From contig NC_092562.1 in assembly GCF_037975245.1 (NCBI RefSeq), forward strand, positions 2,701,001 to 2,765,000: 64,000 nt of DNA, read 5' to 3'. Every line of letters starts with the position of its first letter. The stretch's first letter is position 1. Origin of the DNA: Apostichopus japonicus. Lineage: Eukaryota; Echinodermata; Holothuroidea; Aspidochirotida; Stichopodidae. Of the stretch, positions 37,701 through 49,700 are shown piece after piece. The notes beneath the pieces are model-generated. The model made no database searches. It was given only the letters and a program-made list of their open reading frames with translations, and was not told where the DNA came from. A program made the translations under genes and the position numbers.

Positions 37701-40700
37701 ACGAACACAGCCAAAGAAATATTGATTCATTTCATATCTGTTATTCTTGACTAGCTGTCCGTATATGGAAATCAAAGAAAGATAGTAATTTGGTAGAATA
37801 CTGTAGTTATAATGATCCATAATGATTTCTGTCTGTTTCTAACATTAGTGAGATAACATAAAAATAATGTAATAATTGGCTACGACCTTCGTTCTTGTCC
37901 TCATAATTCATTTTTCTGTATTTGACAGTTGCTGTTTATATATGTTATGAAGTTATGAATATTACAGCATTCATAAAGAAATCCATACTCCATCTCTAGG
38001 CCTACTACTTCTTACCTCTATATCCTAGATATTTCAAACGTACTACATTTCCTCCCAAATACAGACGTCTTTAAATCCATTAATCAGGCCCTTTAAACCG
38101 ATGCAGCAAGTAAGTTCTTTCATGTATCGGCGTGTAATTTCATCCGGACATTAAAATTATTCATAAAGAAAAGAAAGAATTTGGTAGATTTCCTCTTGAT
38201 TAGAAGCAAGGAGACAATCTGTCTATCTGTCTGTCTGTCTGTCTGTCACTCTGTTTATGTTTCTGAATCACTGCATGATTTTATTATTTTGCTCTCTGCA
38301 TGCCATTGTAGTCTGAAGGTTTTCAGAAAGCTCTTATGGTGAGTAGAGATATCTAGATGGGGGAGTTTTTATCAGCACACAGACCAGATTCATACAGAAA
38401 TCTTCAAGTCCATATATACAAATAGTGAAATGCTTACAATAGCAAAGTTTCAAAAATGTAAGGAGAAAGAGAGAAACATGTTTCAAATTTATCTGGCATG
38501 AGCATTTAAAGCTCATATATATTGCTAATTGGGGATAATAAAAAAAACCTCCCCACCCTTTCCCAGACCCTCTCTCCCTCCTCCCCCACCCCAATTCTTT
38601 TATCCTACATCCCACCTTTTACCCTCTTTGCAGCTTATAGCTTTCACCCTTCTCAAAAATAGAGAAGTCAGAATGTAAACTCAATTGTACGGTGGAAATT
38701 GTGAATTTTGTGACATGAGACCCAGTTTAATATACCCTCCGTCTCTGTCACTGGCCTAGTAGTTTGTTCACACAATTTAATCATTGATGTATGAATTTGG
38801 TCTGTGTGATCAGTTGGATTGCTGTGTTTTTCACTAACCACCCTCACAACATGTAAATTGTGGTCTGCTGTGTTTTGTAGTGTTAATAATATATATTACA
38901 TTGCCTGTGCCGGGAGGTGAAAGTGTAGAAAAGTTATGTCCTGTAAACTGTTTATCTGTTGTGTTAATAAATCATCGTACCACAGAACAGAAGTATGGAT
39001 GGCAGATCGACAAACTAGTAGAGTTAATAAAGTACTTTTACCAAAAGTACAGAGGGCAGAAAGTAATATTGAACTATGAAATGAAGTATAGATAGTAAGG
39101 GAATTTAACTTTTGATAGTTTTGGTTAGTGAGTGATGCAACCTACCATGCAATGGAAGAGTGGAAGGCAGCTTAGTGAATGCTAGATAGTCATGTAGTAT
39201 ACTGCAATGTAGTCATGTTAGAAAGTACCATACTGCAAAATAAAAGAACATGGCAAATCTGTAAGGATTTTTTGTGGGTGTCACTTGGACCACCAGGTCT
39301 TACCTTTTGGTTGAACAAATTTGGTTGTCCGAAGAAATGAAACAACCTGCAAAAAATGACCAATGTAGGAGAGATGTGTAGGTTTTAGAACAGCAATATG
39401 TACACTGTAGGAGAGATGTGTAGGTTTTAGAACAGCAATATGTACACTGTAGGAGAGATGTGTAGGTTTTGGTGAATAGAACACCAATATAATAATAATA
39501 ATAACTAAGATTTATAATGCGCTAATTATAAACAAAATAGTTGTCAAAAGCGCCATACATATAAATATGAATAGAAAGAAAAGCAAAAATAATATGTGTA
39601 CTGTAGGAGAGATGTGAAGGTTTGGTGAATAGACAGCAATATATACACTGTAGGAGAGATGTGTAGGTTTGGTGAAAAGAACAGTAATATGTACACTATC
39701 GGTGAGATGTGTAGGGTTGGTGAATGGAACAGCAATATATACACTGTAGGAGAGATGTGTAGGTTTTGGTGAATAGGACAGCAATATGTATACTGTAGGA
39801 GAGATGTGTAGGTTTGATAAATAGAACAGCAATATATACACTGTAGGAGAGGTGTGTAGGTTTGATGAATAGAACAGCAATATATACACTGTAGGAGATG
39901 TGTAGGATTGATGAATAGAACACCATCAGTGGGCCAGTAAACCTCCCTGGCCTTTGGGTGTCTCAAAGGCCTACCACTATTTTGGTTTTGAATTATCTAC
40001 AAAGTGATGGTGGGTGATACCAATTTATCCTTCTATGGGGGTGTATTTAGTTACAATGCCGTCAGCATCTGATATCACTGAACAATAAGTTGTCCGTCAG
40101 AAAACCTCGAATGCTGTTTCCGGATGTCAGAACAGAAATTTGGTCGTCTTGGGTGACCTGACGACCTCTAAAAATTTAGGTAGTTGCATTTTATAAAATA
40201 TGTTACAATTGTATGAAAGCATGGAATGGAGAGGTAGAAATTCAAAACTTTTATCAGTTGTGTCTATGTATCCTACCGTACATAGAATGAAAGTATGAAA
40301 CCCAGATCTATAGTTCCTTAGCCGTCACCAAATTATAGACAATGGTGACTTTCAAACAATTCTGTGAGGAAGTGAAGTCAAGCAAACAAAGTAACTAGTT
40401 TCAATTTGATAGGAACCCTTCAGTGGTGAGAAATTAAAAACGAGTGGCTAACCCCCCTACCTAACAGTAATAATTCATTAACATTCATTAACATTCATTG
40501 AAACTGATGACAATCCATATAGAGAGATAGGCAGTGTTTGTTGGAAATGTTAAAGGTAGTGAAGTCTCACAAAAAGTGTTTGAATTTGATTGCTTGCAAA
40601 AGTCACATTTATCAATCAAGGGACTGCTGTCTGAGTTAATATGCTGGTAGGTACCATATAAGGAATGCACATTACACCTCCATATTAATACTATACACTC

Positions 40701-43700
40701 ACCAACCTGAATGTAACATTTGTCAAGTTAACATTTCTGGGTAAGCCTGAATAAATTAATCCATAATGTTTTAACCCTACATTTGACAGTGACTTGAGTT
40801 TGTTTCTGCAAAGACATTAACAAATAAATGTAACATTTGTACTGTGTGAGGCTTCGAGCTAAATGCAGTCCACCCCAAGGATTTGTGTGGCTCGGTAGAT
40901 TTAGTTCACCTTATATGGAACACTAATATGGATGATAAATGTCTCACATATTTCACTCAAAGAGATTAATGTATGTCGTCCAGTTACAGAGTTGTTGACA
41001 ATTGACAATTCATAATCATGGACGTTAAATATGAATCTAAGAGACTGACTTCTGTCAGCTTGCGGCTTTGATAAGCCAATGATGGCTTCTTCGCAAGTTC
41101 CTGCTTGCAGGAGGATCTAAAATACAAACATACTGTACATATATACATACATACATACATACACGCACACATACCCCCATACATGTATGTTGTTGGTTAT
41201 GATTCTTGATCATAAATGAGGTATGATAATTGTCTTGATTAACAGACTGCAGCTGAACTTGCTGCCAAGGAAGCTGAAGAAGCTGAGAAGGAGAAAGAAG
41301 CAGAGAAAGGAGGCAAAGGTGGCAAAGGAAAGGATGCTGGCAAGAAAAGAAGCAAGAGCAAATCCCCATCAGGTACTATTCCATATACTGGTAGTGTAAG
41401 AGCAAATCCCCATCAGGTATTATACAACACCTAATTGTATTCTGGTCATTTGATTGGCCAATTGCTCGTTGATTGCATGCAAAATCCGCTCTATTCCATT
41501 CTATGAAATAGAACAATGGGTTTTACTTTTTTGGTAGCACTTTTTTCAATGGTAAGAGAGCAGGGAAACCTGTCTGTTCAAAACAATCTGTTGCATGAGT
41601 GCATTTTACCCATCTTAATATAATATGTTGTATAAAACAAATAATGAATGGTTTCCATTCGTGCAATAGTGCAAATATTTCATTCGTTGAAAGATGTAAT
41701 TTGTTCCAAATTACATCTTTCAACGAATGAAATATTTGCACTATTGCACTCATAACCATTCATTATTTGTATACTATTCCATATACTGGTAGTGTAAGAG
41801 CAAATCCCCATCAGGTACTATTACATATACTGGTAGTGTAAGAGCAAATCCCCATCAGGTACTATTACATATACTGGTAGTGTAAGAGCAAATCCCCATC
41901 ATGTACTATTACATATACTGGTAGTGTAAGAGCAAATCCCCATCAGGTACTATTACATATACTGGTAGTGTAAGAGCAAATCCCCATCAGGTACTATTAC
42001 ATATACTGGTAGTGTAAGAGCAAATCCCCATCAGGTACTATTACGTATACTGGTAGTGTAAGAGCAAATCCCCATCAGGTACTATTACATATACTGGTAG
42101 TGTAAGAGCAAATCCCCATCATGTACTATTACATATACTGGTAGTGTAAGAGCAAATCCCCATCAGGTACTATTACATATACTGGTAGTGTAAGAGCAAA
42201 TCCCCATCAGGTACTATAACATATACTGGTAGTGTAAGAGCAAATCCCCATCAGGTACTATAACATATACTGGAAGTCTAAGAGCAAATCCCCATCAGGT
42301 ACTATTCCAATATACTGGTAGTGTAATGAGCAAATCCCCATCAGGTACTATTACATATACTGGTAGTGTAATGAGCAAGTCCCCATCAGGTACTATTCCA
42401 TATACTGGTAGTGTAGAGTAAAATACTCATAAGGTATCACTAGTAATACTGGTAGTATAATGATGAAATCCCCATCAGGTGTCATTCGTAGTACTGTTAG
42501 TGTCATGTCCCAAGTCCTTATCAAGCACTGTTCAAAGTACTGGTGGTTTAATGATGAGTAACAGTACTGTTATCATTAGTAGTAGTAATAATAACGGTGA
42601 TAATCATTTTCAATGCCATGCACCAATCAGCAGACAGATTTCATTATTATGAATATGCAGTTTCAAAGAGGATGTAAAATAGTCGTCATTGTGAGTGTAT
42701 ATTCTGTTACTTCTTTATCTCTGTAGGCAAAAAGTCACCTTCTGGAAAGAAATCCCCAGTAGGGAAGAAATCACCCAAGAAAGGAAAGAAGGCAGCCACA
42801 CCGACACCACCTCCTACGCCACCACCTGTGGGTGAGTCTTACTTAGACTAAAACTGAGTTGTAATGAGTTGTAACGAGTTGTAACGAATCAATAGATTCC
42901 AAAAGTGAAATGACTTGACCCAAGTTTTTTTACCGTAGAGATGATAATACAGACTCAAGTCAGTGACTCCACTTTAAGTCACAATAATTACTAGCTTAAA
43001 TGACTCGACTCAAACTTAAGTTGAAGTGACTTACTACGACTGTTTTCTTCAAGCAGCTCTTTGTGTTTTGTTGGCCATTTTACCAAACTTTGCGAGTATT
43101 TCCCAAAATGAGATTGCAAAATAATCGCACTTAGCCAGCATTTTAAGTTCATTTAAAAGCAGAAGTTTAATCAGTACATAATTTACTGACATTGTAAAAG
43201 AGTCATACATAATGCAATTTAAATTTTTGGAAACATTTTTTACTTTCTACGTTGAAAAGTTTGGTATTTGCAATTTTTTAAAAGAAACTTACTTTAAGCT
43301 TCTGTATGACCTGGATTTGGGATTTAATTTTTTAATTCTTCTTTGTTTTAAGTTATTAATTCATATTATTTTAATCAAAACCCTGTTAAAAAGTACCTTC
43401 AAAGTTTGTACAATGGGTTTTCTTTGAAAGTGACATATTGTTTGTGCAGCATTTATTATTAAGTTCAAGATTTATGTTAAGGTAGGTTTTCATTCCTAAT
43501 TTTTTTATCATTTTTTTCCCCCATTTCAGCGGAAGTTTCCATGACGCCCGAACAACAAGAACTTCACGAGCGAACAAAGAAGGAATATTTAGCAGCTATA
43601 TCTCATGAGGGTATAGTGGATCTTATCATTATGCCAAAATAATGTGGTTTGAAATCGGGTTGTATTTTGAAAAATACTGTTAACAGATTTTGTAGCAAAT

Positions 43701-46700
43701 TTCTTGCATCATTGATAAAAATTGAAAAAATTCTCGTAGAACTCCCTAATTGTTGCACAGGTAAAGAATTCTATGAGATTGTCTGGTATGCTTGATCACG
43801 CCAGATATAAAGTACTTTGGCCCTCAGGTTTATTTGCAAATCACTCATGAACAGAAGAAAAGTAACCTTTTGGGGGTGAGGGGGGGGGTATTTGGACAAG
43901 AAGAACAAGTTGATTTAAAAAATGGATCACATGTTTGTGAAGTCCTGATGCTAAAGTAAAAATTTAAACATATAGAATAAACATCAGATACACGACGTAA
44001 AATAAAGAAGTCAAAAGAACGTGGTGTTGGGATGAGGTTTCACACGGCAATGTGACTTTTTATGACTTCCATATCAAGAATGCCATGTTGCTAGCCATAT
44101 GTCAATCCTGTTAGATGATAATCTCCCTTTGACTTCTCTACCTGACTTTTAATCCATCCTCTTATTACTGGTTCCTCTCAATGCGGATTGGAAAATAAAT
44201 TCTTAATCACAAAATATCAAGTTATTTTTCACAGTTTAGTTTTTTATGTTTTAGAAATCAGTTATTGAATCAATCATTAAGATTTTTTTTGGTTCTTCTA
44301 GATACTAATTGTAAAGTAAATCTTAATCTCAAAATTTTTAGTTTTTCACTTTTTAAATCTATATTTTAGAAAGCGGTCTGAAAGCCAGGATGGAGTTAAT
44401 CAAGTTCCATGCCATTCAAGTTATGCAGGACCTTAAAGCTAAAGCCGAAGCTGCGTACAGCGATATGGACGATTGGTTAGGGGCAAGGTTCCAGTCAGAA
44501 ATGAAGAGGTGAGTCCTTAAACCAGGGGTTCCCTAACTGGGGTGCATGAACCCCCAGAGGGTGCGTGAGTTCATCCCAGGGGGTTCGTGAGACGTTTCTG
44601 AAAGTCAAAACTTGAGTCATTTTTGTTGAACTGAAATCTGATGTATCATATAATTTAGTAATGTACAAAAGTCGTACCTATCGACAAATTCTTTTGGGTT
44701 TTTTTTTCATTACAATATTAAACTATGACATTGATCTTTTACGAAGCACTGTGATGCATATTATAGTATAATAATGACTCAAATCGTGTCTCGAAAAGTT
44801 GGGGGTTCATGGACATCTCTGACATCCTCAGGGGGTTCGTGGGGGGATAAAGTTATGGAAACCCTGGACTACAGTATCTTATCTTCTCACTATCGGAGAG
44901 ATTCATTAACTTAACGAGTAGGAAATTGACTGGAATAGAAGCAGAAAGGGAAATGACAGAAATGGTTGGAATTAGTAGTATCTTTATTAAAACTACTAAT
45001 TAAGTGATTAGCAATCCTAAAGATGTCAGTAAAGGAAAGTCTCACCAATTAAAACTGATTTGTTTCCTTTCTTGCCAAACTTAGACTAGTTTTAGGTTCA
45101 CTCCATGCAAGTTGTCATAACCACGGTGCCAGGGTTTTTTCTAAATTTGACATTGCAGTTAAATGTTAAGTATTGTGTGTGCATTTTATGGTGGTATGAG
45201 GGGCTCCCTCTGTGATATTTTTATGGTGGTATGAAGGGCTCCCTCAGTGATTAGTTTTTGGTGGTATGAAGGGCCCCCTCTGTGATTATTTTATGGAGGT
45301 ATGAAGGGCACCCTCTGTGATTATTTTATGGAGGTATGAAGGGCTCCTCAGTGATTAGTTTATGGTGGTATGAAGGGCCCCCTCTGTGATTATTTTATGG
45401 AGGTATGAAGGGCTCCCTCAATGATTAGTTTATGGTGGTATGAAGGGTCCCCTCTGTGATTATTTTATGGAGGTATGAAGGGCACCCTCTGTGATTATTT
45501 TATGGTGGTATGAAGGGCCCCCTCTGTGATTATTTCTTGGTTGTATTAAGGCCCCCCTCCGTGATTATTTTATGGTAGTATGAAGGGCACCCTCTGTGAT
45601 TATTTTATGGTGGTATGAAGGGCACCCTCTGTGATTATTTTATGGTGGTATGAAGGGCCCCCTCTGTGATTATTTTATGGTGGTATGAAGGGCCCCCTCT
45701 GTGATTGAAACGTGCCTACGAGAGATTTGACGACTATCTAACAAGCACTCATAAATACGTTCCTTGTATCTTTCAGTATTGATGAGGTGTGTGTCATCTT
45801 TGGGGCAGCCATCGAGAAGCAGAGCAAAGTACAGTCTGAGATCATTCTCATCCAGGACCAATTCATCATCAATAAGGTAGGTGGTCCTGACACCTCGTCC
45901 ATTAGGAGGTCAACTAGACCAGTAGCTGCTGTTTGGATGAAGCTTTGTTCTTATGCTAATGATTTGCATCGTTCCTGCAAAATTAAACAACTCACGATTA
46001 ATATAGCCCAGTGGTACTTACAATATCTAAACCACATTAATTATTCATAAAGCTACCTAGTATCCCAGCATCGTGAATAAATTAACAATCAAATCATGTC
46101 GTGATCCACATCATGCAAGTTTAATTCAACTTGGATTGAAAAACATGAAAAGCCTGGCCTATGGCTTTCAATTTGCCCGCTAGTGTGACTTTTTTTTTCT
46201 TTTTTTGTGTATTTACAAATAATATATAATAACTAGCTTCTTAATAATATCAGGACTTTGTGTATCTAATATGTTTGTCCCGACTGTTTAGGCATTTATG
46301 GTCGGTTTGGAAGTGTGCCTCATTAGTGAAGGGCAGAAAATGTGCTATGCAGTTTTAAGGCTACTGTGGTAAAAAGTGTAAAATTGAAGCTGCTGTGTAC
46401 TGATGGATATATTACCAGGAATAACTATGTTTATATATATGGATATATAACCAGGAATAAGTATATATTTATATTTATGGATATATAACATGGAAAAACT
46501 ATATATTTACATTTATGAATCTATAACCAGGATAACTATATGTTTACATTTATGGATATATGACCAGGAATAACTATATGTTACATTTATGGATATATGA
46601 CCAGGAATAACTATATGTTTACATTTATGGATATGTGACCAGGAATAACTATATGTTTACCTTTATGGATATATAACCAGGAATAATTATATGTCCACAT

Positions 46701-49700
46701 TTATGGATATATAACCAGGAATAAGTATATATTTACATTTATGTATATATAACCAGGAATAACTATATATTTTACAGATATGAATCTATAACCAGGAATA
46801 ACTATATATTTATATTTATTGATATATAACCAGGAATAACTGTATGTTAACATTTATGGATATATAACCAGGAATAACTATGTGTTTACATATATGGATA
46901 TATAACAGGAATAACTATGTGTTCCCATTTATGGATATATAACCAGAAATAACTATATATTTCCATTGATGGATGTTTAACATGGAAAAACTATATATTT
47001 ACATTTATGGATATAAACAGGAATAGCTATATGTTTACATTTATGGAGATATAACCAGGAATAACTATGTTTACATTTATGGATATATAACCAGGAATAA
47101 CTATGTTTACATTTATGGAAATATAACCAGGAATAACTATATGTTTATATTTAAGGATATATAACCAGAAATAACTATGTTTACATTTATGAACAGGAGG
47201 TGAAGGTTTTCAACACCCCAAGCCCACCTCCGAGACCAAGCCCGGTAGAGACCTCTCTTTCTGATATCTTCACCGTGGAACAGATTCAGACCCTGATGGA
47301 GCAGTTTAGAGCCTCTGCTCCGTCCGGATTCATCTCGACGAAAGGATTCATAGATACCTTGTCAGACCTGACAGCATTGACTGTAAGTTATTACTTAGAT
47401 CACTCACGGTGTCAACATATCATGGAAATCAGGTCCACAATATATAGGTCATAGTACACACCGTTCACTTTAATAAGCCAAGCTACATACATTCCCACGT
47501 ACATACATACATACAGAGAAAAGCCTGCACCAGCTCGGCAGAGCCAAGGTCCCTTTGAGAATGGCAAAAAGATGTTGATAATTGTTTTGAACATTTTAAA
47601 ATCAATATATGATTCAAGATGCTCTAGTAGGTGTTCCCTAACTGGGGTGCATGAACCCCCAGGGGGTGCATTAGTCCATCCTAGGGGGTTTGTGAGACGT
47701 TTCTGAAAGTCAAACCTGGAGTAATTTTTGTTGAACTAAAATTTGATATACCATATAATTTAGTCATGTGCAAAAGTCATACCTATCGAAAAACTCTTTC
47801 GCGTTCAATACGCATATGTTGCCATAGTAGTACAGTACCGTGCATGTGATCTTTGATATTTTATGAAGCACTGTCATGCGTATTATAGTATAATAATGAC
47901 TCAGATCGTGTCTCGAAAAGTTGCGGTTTCGGAGGAGATATGCAGATGTCAGAATTAGTAACCCTTGTATCTCTTCTTTTCTTTGGTTTTTGCAGCATGG
48001 CACAGAGACCTTGCCAGACCAGTGGCTCAGTATGACCACAAATCAGGTACGAAAATTACATTTTAGATCTGTTTTCATATATGTCGCAAATGAATGTCAT
48101 GAAAGTTGCAACTTTCCATATTGGTTCATAATAATTAGAAATGATTTGATAAGGTCTAGATAATCAACTATGTCAGGAAATCTGGTACTCCTAAACCAGC
48201 CACAGAACCAAGGGGAATTCTGGTAGCCTCAGATACAGAAGTACAGACTACCCTAATGGGATTCTGATAGTCCAAATAAACTCCTGAAATCAACAAAATT
48301 CTGGTAGCCTCATATGTAGTCACAGAATTCTGTGAAATTCTCACACAAAAAGTCCCCCAAAAAATCCTGTTGGCTATATGTTCTTCTGACCTTTCCCTCT
48401 CAAGTGATTTGAAGTTTTGTTAGAATGTTTGTACCATTTGATTTCCCTTGAGGAAAATGGCTTATTATTCGTATCAACTCTTGGCTACCAACCAGTATGT
48501 TTTAAACCTATTCATCGATGCCTTGGCATAAACTGCATCACAGTTTCTTCATTTCTAACAAAATGCACAAACTAACATCACATTTCCTTGCAAAGATACC
48601 AGTAGAGAAATCTGGGTCATAGATGATCTAGAGAAATTGTGGGAAATTTGGATGTTGGCGTTAACCTCCGACAATTAAGATTGGGAACATTTTTTTTGAA
48701 AATCAGGCAAGTCAGTAAGAAATATCCAAACCATGGATATATGTTTGTGACTTTATGGCCGGAGCCTGGACCTTTCCACTGAATGCTTCATGAGCCCATA
48801 AAACCCATACCTTTGCAAATGACAATCAACAATACTAAGGCTAAACATGAACACTGGGGCTCCTTGCATTCATGGGCTGCTAGGTAAAACTATTCTGTTA
48901 ATAAAGATTTCAGAAAATAGCAGTTTGGCAGATCTAAGCTACCATATTTGCTCAGATGAGGCAGTTGACACTGTTTTTCATAACCCTTTTATTTTGATCA
49001 GTTGGAGCAGTTGGCGGGAACTTTAGCTCCGGACTCTGAGTACATAGACTGGAGGGCCTTCCTCCTGCAGGCCACGCACAGCTGGCCGAAGCCCACCCAG
49101 GCGGAGCTCCTGCAGACCCTGGAGAGGTTTAAAGGTGTCGATTCTGAAAAAACAGGCAAGGTCACACGAGACCAATACTCAAGGGTAAGTGAAATAATTT
49201 TTACGAAATATACTACAAAAAAACAAAAAATCAACTGTAAGTATATATCGGATGTAATGTCAAACATTTTCATATTTTACGATCGAAATTTGCAAAAATG
49301 AAACACCTCTGTAAGAAACTTGTTTTTTTTCATTAGCTTGACCAGTCAAACAATAAGTGAAAGTTTTTCAGATGTTCGAATTTGCACTTTGATAAATGAA
49401 TTGTCATACATTAAAATCCATTGAATTAGATTGTAATAGTTTTCTGAACGTCACCGTACATAAAATGTGAAATGATATTGTGTTTCAAAAATGATGTTCC
49501 TTAAATTTCCGTTTCATATCCCCCCCCCCCACTCCACTCCTCATTCTCACCCTCCTTCACACCCTCCTTTCTCAATCTTTCACCTCAGAATTTCTTTTGA
49601 ACCTAGTAAATCTCAGTATCTTATGGAGTGCTGTCTTCTCCTATATACAGGTATCTCTGTGGTATGATCCAGAGGAGAGGCCCCCCACTCCGGACGATCC

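Noticed and set aside
39512-39966. Minus-strand frame of 125-140 codons with a repeating Thr-His-Leu-Ser-Tyr pattern
   Set aside because: It is the translation of a tandem repeat whose period leaves frames open. There is no start context, no homologue that I recognise, and an inserted (ATA) tract lies at its end.
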